Shown here one piece after another: positions 38,663-50,601 of a stretch of DNA of 64,000 nucleotides. Origin of the DNA: Taeniopygia guttata (Eukaryota; Chordata; Aves; Passeriformes; Estrildidae); NCBI RefSeq assembly GCF_048771995.1, contig NC_133043.1:7086501-7150500 (forward strand). The letters are read 5' to 3'. The notes beneath the pieces are model-generated. The model was not told the origin of the DNA and did not search any database. It was given only the letters and a program-made list of their open reading frames with translations. Position 1 is the stretch's first letter. Each line of letters begins with the position of its first letter. The translations under genes and the position numbers were made by a program.

Positions 38663-39811
38663 TCAGGCACTGCTGTTTCCCAAAGGAGCGTGAGCAAGGA
38701 CGTAAGTCTCTGTGCAGTGCTGGCTGCTCGTGGACAGGGATCTCCCTGAAATCCTCTGGAAACGATTCCTCCTCTGGAAGTACCCACTGCTGCTGCTGAG
38801 GGACCGCTGCCTGTTCTTCAGGTACTCCCGGTAGTTTTTGGTCAGCAGGGTGTAGAGGAAGGGGTTGATGCAGCTGTTGCTGTAGGTCAGGCAGGTTGTC
38901 AAGTAATTAATGTTCTTCATCACCTTGGGAGACAAAGGGAAGGATTCATAATACTGGAAGAGGAGCTGCCATATCCAGAAAGGCAAGAAGCAAGCCCAGA
39001 AGACCAGCACTATGGTGAAGATTAAATAGAGCACCTTCTGGTTGGGCAGCCTCTTGGTCTGCTTGAAGGAAGCAGTCTGGGACACCCAGTAAATCTTAGC
39101 CAGGCGGATGTAAAGGTAGCCAATGACCACCCCTGGGCCCACGATGCTGGTGCCAAAAAGGATGGTGAGATAGACTTTGTAGGACAGCTTGCTCCAGGTG
39201 GGCAGGCAGATGCTTTTGTTGTCCCTTTGCACCAGCTGGATCATGATGAGCATGGGGAGGGTGAGCAGCAGTGACACCAGCCAGATCAGCACAGCAATGG
39301 CCTTGCGGTAGCTCTTGGACCTCTTCACCGTGTCCAGGGGCTTCAGCACGGCGAAGTAGCGCTCCGTGCTCATGACTGTGAGGGTGAAGATGCTGGCGTG
39401 CATGGTGAGGAAGTCCAGGCTGAACAGGATGCGACAGCCAACGTCCCCAAAGTACCACTTCTGAATGAAGTAGGTCCCGACGATGAAGGGGATGGTGAGG
39501 AGGTAGAGCAGGTCGGCCAGCGCCAGGTTGATGATGTAGATGTACATGGAGGCCGAGGAGCGCAGGTAGTGGCACATCACCAGCAGGGTGTAGACGTTGC
39601 CTGTCACCCCGACCACGCACATGAGCGACAGGATGGCCCCGATGGTGCAGATGGCAATCATGTCCTCCGTGGAGCCCGCGGCCCACGCGCCATCCCCGGT
39701 GGCGTTGGCGGAGGCGTTGGGCCTGATTCTGAACACGCTGTCCTCACTTGTGTCTGTCACCATGTAGGGCGTGGCGGAGAAGTGGCTCTCCAGCTCGTCA
39801 CTGAGGGACAT
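38663..39811 (-). CDS. UTS2R: Urotensin II receptor, class A GPCR
   Basis: Intact single-exon frame of 382 codons encoding the receptor for urotensin II and urotensin II-related peptide. In vertebrates this receptor sits in the plasma membrane, couples mainly to Gq and controls vascular tone and related functions. Visible features: an extracellular N terminus with N-glycosylation sites at N32 and N36; seven hydrophobic segments near 52-78, 88-113, 124-146, 169-193, 212-236, 260-284 and 300-321; the sodium-site aspartate D100 (LALAD); Cys126 and Cys202 for the extracellular disulfide; the ligand-pocket aspartate D133 in TM3; ERY at 150-152 in place of DRY; CFLPFW at 274-279; NPFLY at 316-320. 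The C tail keeps RFQR-SGRSLS (350-360), as in mammalian UTS2R as I remember it, favouring this orthologue over other urotensin-receptor paralogues. The ATG at 39811 has A at -3. A serine-rich tail (337-363) offers phosphorylation sites. Length is close to the human receptor (389). Confidence 0.95.
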   Translation of the reverse strand: MSLSDELESHFSATPYMVTDTSEDSVFRIRPNASANATGDGAWAAGSTEDMIAICTIGAILSLMCVVGVTGNVYTLLVMCHYLRSSASMYIYIINLALADLLYLLTIPFIVGTYFIQKWYFGDVGCRILFSLDFLTMHASIFTLTVMSTERYFAVLKPLDTVKRSKSYRKAIAVLIWLVSLLLTLPMLIMIQLVQRDNKSICLPTWSKLSYKVYLTILFGTSIVGPGVVIGYLYIRLAKIYWVSQTASFKQTKRLPNQKVLYLIFTIVLVFWACFLPFWIWQLLFQYYESFPLSPKVMKNINYLTTCLTYSNSCINPFLYTLLTKNYREYLKNRQRSLSSSSGYFQRRNRFQRISGRSLSTSSQHCTETYVLAHAPLGNSSA

Positions 39812-39821
39812 CCTCCTGCGT

Positions 39822-39845
39822 TTAAATGCCAGAAGCTTTGCTCAT
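39822..39845 (-). promoter_or_regulatory. Short upstream ORF in UTS2R leader
   Basis: On the minus strand an ATG at 39845-39843 opens a frame of seven codons (MSKASGI) ending in TAA at 39824-39822, only 10 nt before the receptor ATG at 39811. If the transcript includes this part, ribosomes would meet this ATG first, which could dampen receptor translation. The transcript start is not visible, so this is inference from position. Confidence 0.5.
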
Positions 39846-39951
39846 GACACAGGGGTCTGAGGGGGTTCTCTCTGCTCCGAGAAACGCGGCTGCTGGGAGC
39901 TGTAGAACCATTTCTTAGCAGTGTCTCATCCAAGGACCATCTGCATTCTCC

Positions 39952-39970
39952 ACTAGAGAAAAGACATCAA
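39952..39970 (-). promoter_or_regulatory. Candidate 3' splice site in UTS2R 5' leader
   Basis: Read on the minus strand, a pyrimidine-rich run (TTGATGTCTTTTCTCTAG) ends in AG at 39953. A leader exon starting at 39952 would carry the upstream ORF and the whole receptor frame. This is a sequence-pattern guess. The transcript may equally start downstream without an intron. Confidence 0.3.
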
Positions 39971-39971
39971 A

Positions 39972-42149
39972 ACCAACATATTAGAAATCTGCCAGAGCAA
40001 CATAAAAGTTCATTTAGAAGTTAGCTGTCCCTGAGCACGTATCTGCACTGCCTGAATGTACCAAAGGTCTTTGGCACTGAGGTCACTCTTGTAGGGCTGG
40101 TGCTGTCATTGCAAGAGCCCAGCTGTGAGCTGTGTCCATGGAAAAGAGACAAAAAAGATTGTGTGGATCACTGGAACTACTTATTGCAGTCCTTAGTTTG
40201 GGGTTGGAGGAAAAAAACATCCTTCCTAAATTTATAACAATGATTTAGAGCCATCAGCATGATTGTTTAAACCTCTTTGCCACATTCTTAACTCTGAAGG
40301 AGTGGAAGACCCCTAAAAAGGGAAAACAAACTTCAGATTTATCATTTGCAGTCAAATTGCCTGTTCTGAGGTAGTGATGCATTCAAAGTCCTGTCCAGCA
40401 TTCCTGCAGCGTTTTCACAGAGCAGCTTCCCTTGAATGAGAAGCTCCTCCTCTGTCCTGCAGTTTCAAACAGCATTCGAGTGATGGAGAAAAAGGCACTT
40501 CATAAAGCAAAGTGCAGTTTCCCTGTGGGATTTCTGTGTCTGTAAACACAGGGTTTTTCACCTTCTCTGTCCAGTGTGACACCAGAGATGTCCACGTGTC
40601 TGTAAAACAGATCTGTCTCAGCCAGAGCTGGGTGTGAACCTGCCTGAACAGCCTTGAGCAGCGAGGTGTGAGGCAACATGTGAGGAAAATCTGTAGGTGG
40701 GAGCCTCTGCTTAGCTCAGACTCAGTGCTGCACAAATCAGGACTCTGTTGCTCTCAATTCATTCTGGGTGTAGGCAAAAGGAGAGCAAACCTTCCTCAGA
40801 GAAAGCTGAAGAAGTAGCTAAAATGCCCAGATTTTAAGGCATACCAAAAGCCTGTGCCATCCTAAAGGTCACTGCATACAGAAGTGCATTTGCACTGTGT
40901 TTTACAGCACTCAGGCTGTCTCTTTTTCTTCGGAAAACGCAGAGGAGGAGAGGTGCTGGGCAGCCTTGTCCTTATAGGGCTCAGCAGGCAAAAATTCCCC
41001 TCTGCCTTGTTCCACTGGGCAGGCTGGATTTGTTTAATCCTGGGAATTTGCAGCATTTCCCACTGAGTTAGGTGTCCCTTTCCCTCCTCACCAGCTCTGA
41101 CTCCTTTTCCTCTTTCCTCCCACTGTCTCACTGGCAGGAGCATTACAGTCCCCTGCTGCCCTTGTGTCACCCTGTCAGTGACCTCTGTGGCCCTTGAGGA
41201 TGGACAATTTTCATCCTCTTCATGATCAGCCCTCACCTTCTCCCTGTTACCTGCTGAGGATGGCGGGTGCTGCAGAGATGTCACAAAAAACTCTGGATAA
41301 GAGAGGACAACCGAATGCAGAGGGAGATTTCCCCTCACTTAGCAATTGGGATAAAAGTACGAAAAACCAGAGAAACACACAGAGCCCATGTCCCACCCCA
41401 GTCCCTCGAGTGCAGGTGAGAGAGGAGCGTGGTTCTGCAGTGCTCGGTGCTCCTTCAGGACAGTGCTAGTCTGGGCTGGTCTCCACAGCTTCACCAGCAT
41501 CAAGATCCATTTCTTGGCCCTTGCAACTCCAAATCTTCCCCGTCCTGCTCCTGCTGTGCCCTTCTGCTGTAGGGCAGGTGTGGCCAGTCTGTCCCACTCC
41601 CTCATTGTCCCTTTTATCGATGTTGGTGTCCGAGCTGGCAGTGAAAATGACTTCCAAGCTGCTCCAGGATCTGTGGCTGCTCCTCTGCCTCACAACGAGC
41701 AGAAGGGCACAGAAATGAACAGCTCTGCATGGGATGCTCCAGCTGAGCCCGGAGCTGGTCCCACATGCAGCTCTCGGCTCGGTGTGCTGGTGATAGCTCA
41801 TTTTCAGTGTATTTCCGTGCCTCAGGTGCTGCCTCCTTGCAGCTGCCTCATTTGGCGTCCCAGGGACTTGTAGCAGATTTGTGCCATGCTGGTGCCTGTC
41901 TGTGCAGTTCCCTGGAGTGACAGCTCCTGCTGGAGAGAGCCGAGCCCACTGCATCTCCCTGCTCTGCTCCTCTTCTGCTGAACCTGCCTTCTGCTCCATT
42001 CATAAAATTCCTACAGCACTAATTCCATTCAGACACTTTGCCCATCTCCAGACAGAGCTAGAAGAGGAAAATTAAGCCAAATCGGGAGCCCTAGCATCAC
42101 TTTAAAGTTCTCATCAATGCTGCTCTCGTACACAAACACACACTCACAT
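39972..42149. other. Non-coding stretch upstream of UTS2R
   Basis: Probable 5' flank of the receptor gene. No TATA box can be assigned with confidence. Several ORFs of 150-180 codons at 41388-41999 overlap on both strands and are read as chance frames. Confidence 0.4.
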
Positions 42150-42353
42150 GCACACACAACAGAGAGCTTGTTATTGCTAGCAGCCATTCAAGCATCTTAC
42201 GGTCCGGGCGATTTTCCCAGCCAATCTTGCCTTTCCCTCTACGATACCATCCCACAGGAGTACCACGCATATTTACAGCTGTAAACAGAAATTAATTTCT
42301 CCTGCTCAAACCTTGCTTTTAAATCCGGCAGATGATGTTTCCTACGAGAAAGA

Positions 42354-42371
42354 AAATAATAATAATAATAA
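42354..42371. repeat. AAT microsatellite
   Basis: About six AAT units in a row within an A-rich patch. Simple repeat only. Confidence 0.9.
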
Positions 42372-42806
42372 AAATATATCTAGTAGTATCAAAGCTGGAA
42401 CTTGAAGAAAGAAAAACTGAAAAAGAGGAAAAAACAGAAAGAAGAGAATCCTTCTTCATGGGCAGAGAGCGAGAGATCCCAGGGCTGTGTCGCATCTGGA
42501 GCGGCAGGGCAGGAAGGGAGCGTGCTGCCAGCCAAGTATGTTTGAAATCTGGGCGCTCTTAATACTCTCATTCCCCTCCCTCCACTCGTGCCGGCTATTT
42601 TTGCTCCCCGGTGACGTTAGGCATAGCATGGCTGTGCTGCAGCCAGCGAAGAGCCTGTTTAAAGCAGCAGGGTTTGATAAGCCTGGTTAGCATGGCTCGC
42701 TCAGCTGCATCCTCCTGCCCCGCTCTGGGCACCAGAGAGGTTTGAGTTGTTCCATCTCAGGAGCGCTGGAAGGCAAAGAACCCTCCGGACAGCACATGGA
42801 GAGGGT

Positions 42807-42838
42807 GAATTCCCAAATTCCCGAATTCCCGAATTCCT
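42807..42838. repeat. 8-bp tandem repeat GAATTCCC, four copies
   Basis: Units GAATTCCC, AAATTCCC, GAATTCCC, GAATTCCT in direct succession inside the CpG-richer block. No coding context. Confidence 0.9.
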
Positions 42839-42980
42839 GAGGCTGCCCGAGCAAAGCCAGCACGGCTGGGGAAGGAGAGTGGGCCAGGGAGGGTTAAAAT
42901 CCTGCGGGAGGGTCACATTCCTGCGGGAGGGAAGCAGCAGAGCTCCTTGATTTGGAGATCCATTCCAAAGCCAAGCTGAA

Positions 42981-43970
42981 GTTTATTTGGGTTGGATGGC
43001 GTACCAACAGATGAATCTGTGCAGTGGGGTCACACACTGCAGCATCCGAGACATTTCAGGCTGGCAGGAACAAAATATTGCCGAAGTTGTTCGGGGGCTG
43101 GGTGGTTCTCTTTCCCCAGTGGTACTTGTGAGAAATGCTACTCACTTTCAAAAACTTTAAACAGGTTTATTAAAGCTTGTCAAAAATTACAACAGAAGAC
43201 TGAATAGAGAAAATAAATACGGCGCTGCGAGCAAAGGATTTTCCCCACCATGTGCTCATCCACACAATGGAGGTTTCGCCTTTTAACCCTTTGTCCTCTC
43301 CCAAAGTTCTGTCCATCGACTCCTTTGCTGTTCAGTGGTAGAGATCACTTCCTTACATCTTTTTCAGAGGTCATGTGTTGCCATAGTGACAAGCCGACCC
43401 TCCCAAATATCCCAAATACCCAGGTCACCCCATAATAACAACACAAGGGGGGTAAAACACAACTATAAATCTATAAAACTTCTCTTAACATATATACATG
43501 ATATTTGCCCTTTAATTTGGAGAGTCGATGATTTTATTACTCATCACGTACTCAAACACAGAGATCAGCCCAGCAGTGTTTGGACGGGACTGGTGCTGGG
43601 AGGTGCTGAAAAACTCTGGATTGTTTTGTGAGCAGCTGGACGTTGTGCTGGTTGCTTGCACACAATGGGATTGCTCTTGCTCCCAGTTTCCTGCTTTCTC
43701 TCTGAGGGCTGCAGGGAATTGCTCCTGATCTGTGCCAGGGGGAGGTGAGGAGCACTCAACCTCTCCCAGGTGTCTCCTGCAGGACACAGGGTGTGGGAGA
43801 TGCTGGCAGGCCCATTGCCTGCTTCTCTGGGCACCCACAGTGGGCAGGTGATGCTTCTCAGCCCTGGGCTCCTGGGAGAGGCCACTGGCCCTGGCACATC
43901 CATCCTGAGTGCTGCTCCCTCCTCTGCCTCTTTCCATGGATACTCAGATCATTTCTTCTGTGTTCTCAAC
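42981..43970. other. Non-coding stretch
   Basis: No gene recognised. ORFs on both strands at 43500-43940 overlap each other and lack domains. Confidence 0.4.
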
Positions 43971-44374
43971 TGTCTCCACAGGCCCCCAACTGGGTAATAA
44001 TTAGCATTGACTCCATGGTTGCAGAAGGCTGATCTATTGCTTTATTATTATCTCATCCTATACTATATTATACTATATTTATATTACACTATATTGCACT
44101 AACAAGAATTATCACTCACTAGAAGACCTGTGACTCTTTGCCAAGAGTCCCAACACACACGGATCCAGTTGATCAACGAATCCAAAACACCATCACCAGA
44201 ATCCAATCCAGCAATCACCGTGGGTAAAAAACCTCACAGCACATTCCATGTGGGCACAAACACCGAGCAGCAGCGAGACAATAATTGTTTTGATCATTCT
44301 TTTCTCTGCTTCTCTCAGGAAAATGCCTGGGAAAGTCTGTGCCTGCTCTCTGTGCCCAGAGAGCTGCTGCCATA
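43971..44374 (-). repeat. Solo LTR, family B copy 2
   Basis: Aligns with 60554-60927 through TAATAATTAGCATTGACTCCA, AGAAGGCTGAT, AACACCATCACCAGAATCCA, CATTCCATGTGGGCAC, ATTCTTTTCTCTGCTTCTC, and CCAGAGAGCTGCTGCCA. On the minus strand an AATAAA falls near 44043, followed by the 3' end. An AT-rich stretch of ATATTATACT-like units lies at 44060-44095. No clean target-site duplication adjoins these ends (ATCATT at 43948 and 44375 might be one, with different boundaries). No viral coding sequence is attached. Confidence 0.75.
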
Positions 44375-47300
44375 ATCATTCTGCAGCCTGGGAGTCTGGA
44401 GGTACATCTTGTGTCTAAGGGCAGTGGGAGCCCAGTTTGGCTCCAAACTGGGACAGCTTGGTGGAAGAACATGGACAGCTTGGTGAGCCCTGGCTGTGCC
44501 TGTCCCCACAGTTGGGCAGCTGGGCTCTGCTCAGAGACAGCCTTTTGAGATCTTGGCTTAAGAACAAATCCATGTGAAAGCTGGATTTGACAGTGAAAAT
44601 AGATCTTACGTTAGCAGCTCTAGCAAGAGCTGGCTGAGAAACCCCGGCCTGAACACTCAAATGTACATGCTTTGCTCTGACTTTGCTTTTTGTGTTTGGC
44701 CCCTGGAAATCTTTGGAGAAGTGTGGGATGGGAGCTGCTGCTCAGGCTGTCTTCTGAGGAAGATCCAACTTCCTGGATCAGGAATGGTGTGGCCAGGAGG
44801 AGCAGGAAGGTCATTTTTCCTAGGAGAGATTTGAGCAGGGCTAAAGCTCTTTGGGCAGTGCTTATAGCTGGGTGCTGCTAATTCACATACACTGGTGGCT
44901 TTCTGGCAGCCTTTTGCATTTCACACTGTGGCCAACATGGCACAGCTGCCTCTTTAAACTTTAAATCAAGCCATCTCCACGATTTTGTGGAGACAGTTGC
45001 CCTCTCAGTCTTCACAGCCCCATTTACACTTTTATTTGCAAGGTCTGAGATGTGCTATTTGATCTTCTTCATCCTTTGCCCTCCTCACCTTCTCTTTGGT
45101 TCCTGGAATAGCTGCAGTGAGTGTAATCATCAGGGGGAAAGCAGCAAGCTCTGGGAGGCAGAAGAGGTCACTGCTTCCCTCCATATGCTGAGAAAAGCTG
45201 CTCTCACAAGTGTCTGTTGGAGAAGCTCTTCAGGGACAGGATTTGGCTTGGGTAATATGTCACATTTTCCTCACTTCCAGTTAAAGTCTGATTATGTCTT
45301 TGTCAAGAGTTTTGAGAGCTGGGGTAATGGTCACAGACAAATGTTAATGAATTCTCTTTATTGCAAAGCATTTGAGATCAACAACAAAAATCACAGCAGA
45401 ATTCTCCTGGAAATCCATCGAATCATCACCAAGAAAGCCATGGGGAGTACAGACACACCTTCCATGGGCCAGAAGCTGTTGCTAGACTAGAGACAAAAGG
45501 CTCTTTTCCATTATTTTCTACCCCAAATATCCTGTGCAGCACCTCTGTGCTCTGCTCTGCCTGGTGCTGACCACACAATTCCTTTGCAGTTTGGTCCCAT
45601 GTCCTCAGCCTCTCCTCCTCTGTTCAGCTGAACAGCTGCCCTGTTCCCTCTGTGACACCATTCTGTATTCCTCAGCCCTCATAGCTGGGAATTAGAAGAT
45701 TTAGGAAAGTGCTCTGGGGCCAGAATCCTGCTAGGAAAAAGTCAGGCTCCATAATTTCCAACTGCAGCTCCTGCTGCTGATCCCAGGGGTTTTCTCTGCA
45801 TGGAGGGCAGCACACACAAAGATTTCTGCTGGAGCTCTCAAAACCCTCTCACAGGAGACAAGAGATGAAGTGTGAAAAGTTGTCTGGCAGTGCATAAAGA
45901 GCAGCAAATGTCACCATGCTGAGTTTCTGCCACTGAGGACTTGGGGGTGGCATTTGCCATCCTGCACACAGTGGGGTGGGGCTGGGGATGGTGGCAGCTG
46001 GTGCTGCTGTGGGTCACCTCTCTGGAGCAGCAGATGCTGATTCAAATGCTCCTTTTAAAAGCTGCTTTTCTACAAGAAGTCACATTCCCACATAATTTCT
46101 GCCTTTGCTTACTCTGATGGATAACTTCCATTCCCAGTGGTGGTGGCTCAGTGCAGGCTTCCAGTGCTTCACTTCCCAGAGGAGTCAGTGAAGGAGACAA
46201 TAAAGTCCTTTTTCCCCCCTTGTGGCAGCATCAAACTGAGCAAAGTCCTCTTGATGCTGTCAGCCCCTCTCGGCTCTGCAGGTGGGAACAGCTCTATGCA
46301 GGGGCCTTGAAAAAGAAAAGCTTGCAGCTAAAAGCACTGTCAAAAATGACAGGTGCTAGTTAAAAGACTCAAAAGTATGTGCCAGTTTTTAAATAAAGCA
46401 TTTTTCCCTCCATGGGTTGCTTCCTGGGATGAAGAACAGGGAGCAGATACCTGCTCTGTGCCAGTCCCTCTCTGCAGGGACATCTGTGTCACCAGCACAA
46501 GGTCTGGGCGGCAGCAGAGGACCCTGCAGGGCACAGGAGGGGTGGCTGTGCAGTGTTTGTTCCTCTGTTGGAACTTTTGATGTAGGAAAAGCCTGGAGGG
46601 TGCTGGCTGAAGTGAGCAGTGGATGTGGCACTCCCCCTGTGCCACACTCCCTTGTGGCTCCTTCTTTCCTTTCCCTTCTCTCAGGGTGCAGCACCCCCCT
46701 GCCCACTGTCCCTTCCCACCATTGTCTGCTCCTGCATTTTCAAAACCCTCCTTCAGAGGGAAGTGCCTGCTGGCATTTTGTGTCAGAGGGAAATTCCTCT
46801 GGAAATGGCTCTAATGTAGAATAAATGGCTTAATTCCCTGGTCAAAAGCAGTGGGAGGACTGAGCAGGTGCCTGGTTCCACAGTTGGAAAGCATGCTTGA
46901 TTGTCTCAAAATGCTTTTCTTTGCCTTGGGTTGGTCCAAAGTACCACTTCACCTGATGGAGGCTGTTTTGTTCCCAGGTGCTGCCCCACTCAATGGGAAG
47001 GGGCTGCCCAGAGCAGATGGGGGGTGAGGGCTTGGGGCTGCTGAGGGCTCCCCCCAGCCCTGGTGTGAGAAGGGGGTGCAGACAAGCCCATGGAACTGTA
47101 TCAGTGCTATGGTGCCCAACCACCAGGGAGAATGATGTGATTCTCCAGGCTGGGGCACTGAAGGTGAGAAACAGCCAGGCTCAGGGGCTGGGCTGGCAGG
47201 GAGCCTCAAAGCTCTTCCCACTTTGCAAATTTGCTGTGTTCAACCCAAACGAGAGAGGCTGGGCACCTGCTGCAGGGGAAGATGGCTCCTGAGAGCCTTT

Positions 47301-47950
47301 AAACACCTCCAGTGTTAAGTGCAAGCAAAACATTCCAGGATTTTGGTGGCTTGAAGCTCCTTTTGCCAGCCTGCATTAGCAGTGCGTGACTCAATTTGCT
47401 AATGACTGCAATTAGATATCCCACAACTTTGCAAAGAGGCTCTGGGTGATCTGTGCTGGCCTTGGCTGAGTTCCTGTCCCCTTGGGATATTATCCAAATG
47501 ATGGTCCAGGACTCTGTGGCAGTGCAACATTTGGCTGTGCCTCCTCCTCTCAGCACAGCAAACAGAAATCCCCCAGCTGTGCATAGAAAGCAGTGGGAGC
47601 TGGCAGAACTTCACTGGGCCAGAAGGGAAGGGCAAATTTTTGCCTTTGCTACCTGTGCCACCTCTGCCCACCAGTTTGAAGCATTTTACCTTCAAACCTT
47701 CTTTGCCAGAGCTGCTCCTGGCATGGCTGTGCCCTGGCAGCCCCACTGCCATGCCCAGGGCACAGTGCAGGGACCCACTTGGCTGTTTGATGCCCACTGA
47801 TGCCATGGCAAGGGCTTGGCACGGCCTTTGGAAGCACATTTATTACATTGCAAGGGCTTGGCATGGTCTGTGGGAGCACAGAGGAGCATTTGCTCTGGGA
47901 GTGCAGCCCTAGCTGGGAGACTCAGATATTATCAGGATAAAGAAGAAAAC
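44375..47950. other. Non-coding stretch
   Basis: No gene supported. A 167-codon plus-strand frame at 44987-45490 has a hydrophobic start but no family I know and no splice or promoter context. A small two-copy repeat (GCAAGGGCTTGGCA, period about 43 bp) lies at 47805-47880. Confidence 0.4.
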
Positions 47951-48480
47951 TTGAGATAAGAAATGCTGAGTTAGAAATGCCATGGAGTAGGACAGACATT
48001 GCTGAGAGAGAAATGGACCTAGAAACAAGTTTCCAAGGATGGCCTTGCAAATAAGACTGGATACTTTGGAGAAATAGAACTAGGAAAGATGCATTGTAGT
48101 AGGACCCATGAGGGGTAATTGTAGGTGATTTGCTTTAAGGCATTGACAGCATGGTGTGGCAAAAGCTGATAGGCCAAGAAATGCTTATAGTGTATTGTAA
48201 TTAAGAAATACGATATATACACAGATATATATGGAGAAATAGAACTATGAAAGATGCACTGTATCAGGACCCACGAAGAGTAATTTTAGATTATTGGCTT
48301 TAAGGCACTGACAGCATGGTGTGGCAAAAGCTGATAGCCCAAGAAACATTTATAGTGAATTGTAATTAAGAAAGAGTTGTCTTCTGATTGTGATGGTGTG
48401 AATTATAACACCTGTATTGTCTCACCTTTCAAATGAGACTGAAAATGGAATAAAAGGTTTTAAAATCTCAGCTGCCCCAG
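47951..48480 (+). repeat. LTR, family C copy 2 with internal duplication
   Basis: Matches the element at 34079-34530, including GGAATAAAAG near the 3' end (about 48449). Unlike that copy, its central block is present twice in tandem: 48068-48210 and 48232-48374, both running from GGAGAAATAGAACTA to TGTAATTAAGAAA, with a short TATATACACAGATATATAT spacer. Tandem duplications in the U3 part of LTRs often hold enhancer elements. The 5' edge is less clear than in the other copy, and the 3' edge is approximate. Confidence 0.75.
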
Positions 48481-50021
48481 AAAAGGACCTAATCTGACAC
48501 CCTGGAGCTGCTCAGAACACGGTGCTGTGCTGCTGGGATGGGCAGGCTTCCCATGGAGGGAAAAGCAGACAGGCTGGGCAATGGGATGCCTTGGCAATAC
48601 CAGCTTGTGCACTGTAAATTAGGAGCTGGCCTGTCCCTTCATCCCTCAGCTCGCTGCTGCTCCACGCTGGTGTTATCAGCCCAGCTGTGGGAAGCATAAT
48701 TTACCCAAATCCTCCTGCAACCTCCTTTGGCCACGCCGTGGCAGTGACAGCTGTGATGACATCCCACTCCTCATTCTCCCATTGCTCAGGTTAATGGACT
48801 CAGGTCTCAGCTCTGTGTGCACTGAATAACAGAATAACCACAGGCCAATTCTTTGCAGCCAGTTCTCTTGCATTATTTATAGAAGGGGAGTAGCACACTG
48901 TCCATGAGGGAAACATATGGACACTTGCCTGTCAGCCTGTCATACTTGTGTCTGGACTCAGGTGTCTCTTTTTCCCATCTCCTCTGTCCAGTAAAGTTAG
49001 CTTAAAAAAAAAAAAAAAGCCAAAAAAGGATGAGTTAAAAATATAGCTGATAAGACTTTGACTTGAGAAAGACAAGCCCTTGTCCCACTGGTATTGACTT
49101 GGCAGCTACCTGAGCTGAAACCCTTCCTGTGGCTGCACTGAAATCCCTTCAGCAGAGCAGTCCACACACCTCAACTTGTCTTCTTGCTCCAATTCCTGCC
49201 TACAGATGATGTAAAGATGACACAAGTGCTGTGCTGAAATGCTGCTCTCCAGGCCTGAGATTTCACAGCTCAGAGCTCTCCTGTGGAGTTAATCAGTAAT
49301 TCATACACCTCCTCCAAAATCCCAGCCTTCTTCAAAGCCTCTTAAAACCACAGATGAGTAATGCTAGAGAAAAGACACTTCTGTAATTAAAAAATGTGCT
49401 TCCACTGATATTTTCCATGGTAAATATTAATTGAGACAAGAACTTTTAAAGGATTTTTTCCTATTGCTTCACCTGAAGCCTAAGGGTGTCGGTATTTAGC
49501 AAAATACTGTGATTTAATTTCAAACTTTCTCACCCAGGGCTCCCTAATGTCTCATTTTCCAGCTCACAAGAGACCTCAGCATTTCAACTTTCCATTCTTG
49601 TTTGGAATTGAAAGTAATTTCAAATGCCTAAACTCCTGGTTTAAATTCCTTGTTTGGGGCTAAGGGATGTTTTTCCTTATAAAAGTTTTCTATTCTCTTT
49701 TCTGCTAGGTTTTTACTGATGAATGTGTGCAAGTATTTCCCTAATCTAAAGAAAACCAGCATGCAAAAGAAAATTTATATTCTTTCTTTTACCCTGTGCA
49801 GCTTTAATTTCACCCAGCACCAGCTTCTGCCTCGTGCTTCCCAGTGGGAATTGTGAGGCTCGTGGTTTTCTCAGCATTACCTCTAACCAGGGAAACAATT
49901 CCATAAAAACAACTTGATTTATTTAATAGCCTTAATCATATTTTTATGTGTTGAGAGACAAATACAAATGCTGTCAAACACAACTTTCCTCTCCCCCCTG
50001 TACCTGCAGCCTGGCTGATCG
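48481..50021. other. Non-coding stretch
   Basis: No gene or known repeat recognised. An A tract lies near 49004-49018. Confidence 0.45.
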
Positions 50022-50025
50022 ATTG

Positions 50026-50597
50026 TGGAATCTTTGCTTCTTTTTTGCCAGGGTTGGGATTAAATGCACAAGATGGAGTTTCTTGTTTAGGCTCAGATGT
50101 TTATTAATTTTTATCTCTGTTATAGTCTCACTAACCCTGAGTTCTGCAGCACTTCACTCTAACAAACTAAAAATGGAGCCCCATCTCTCTCTGTACAAGG
50201 CTTTTAAAGATAAACTGTCCAATTAAGAAATGACACCTCAATTATTTTTACTTTTAACTCAATAACCAACCATCCATGCCCTGCACTGTGGACTTTTTTA
50301 TCCAATTCCACAAAACCACCCAAATCCATGGAGAAGAAGATTGAGAAGAAGAAGAAGAAGGAGCAGCCCTAAAACCTCCATCTTGCTTTATTATATTACT
50401 ATATTCTAAACCCTTAAATCTGATTTTCCACCCTGTGATATTACACACTTCTATTCAAACTCCACCCCCACAATCCCAGTTCTGTCATTCCATTTTGGAA
50501 GCTTCTCCACAGTCTCAGGTGAAATCCAGTGTTCTCCTGGGGGTCAGTGCCTGTCAGCACAGAAAATCTGAAATCCTCAGTGACCAGGTTTCCAACA
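50026..50597 (-). repeat. Solo LTR, family A copy 2 (reversed)
   Basis: Reverse complement of the element at 53783-54358 over its whole length. Blocks include TCCACCCCCACAATCCCAGTTCTGTCATTCCATTTTGGAAGCTTCTCC-like text near 50460-50510 and a GAAGAAGAAG tract near 50335-50360. The minus strand reads AATAAA near 50105, close to its 3' end. ATTG stands directly on both sides (50022-50025 and 50598-50601), a short direct repeat fitting a target duplication. No viral gene remnant adjoins it. Confidence 0.8.
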
Positions 50598-50601
50598 ATT
50601 G

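Larger units (their letters stand above)
42180..42980. promoter_or_regulatory. CpG-richer block upstream of UTS2R
   Basis: By eye this 0.8 kb carries many more CpG steps than its flanks (for example TACGGTCCGGGCGA, GTCGCATCTGGAGCGGC, CGTGCCGGC, CCCCGGTGACGTTA). The GTGACGTTA motif near 42611 resembles a cAMP-response element. It lies about 2.5-3 kb upstream of the receptor start on the side where a promoter or first exon would be. It could be a promoter or enhancer of UTS2R or of an unseen transcript, or only a local composition shift. Confidence 0.3.

Noticed and set aside
39096-39686. 196-codon minus-strand open frame inside UTS2R
   Set aside because: Alternative-frame shadow of the receptor gene: His/Pro-rich composition from the GC-rich third positions, no family match.
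39398-39847. 149-codon plus-strand open frame opposite UTS2R
   Set aside because: Antisense shadow of the receptor's N-terminal half, with composition typical of reverse-strand reading.
44987-45490. 167-residue plus-strand open frame
   Set aside because: Hydrophobic start but no family resemblance and no promoter or splice context. Not enough to call a gene.
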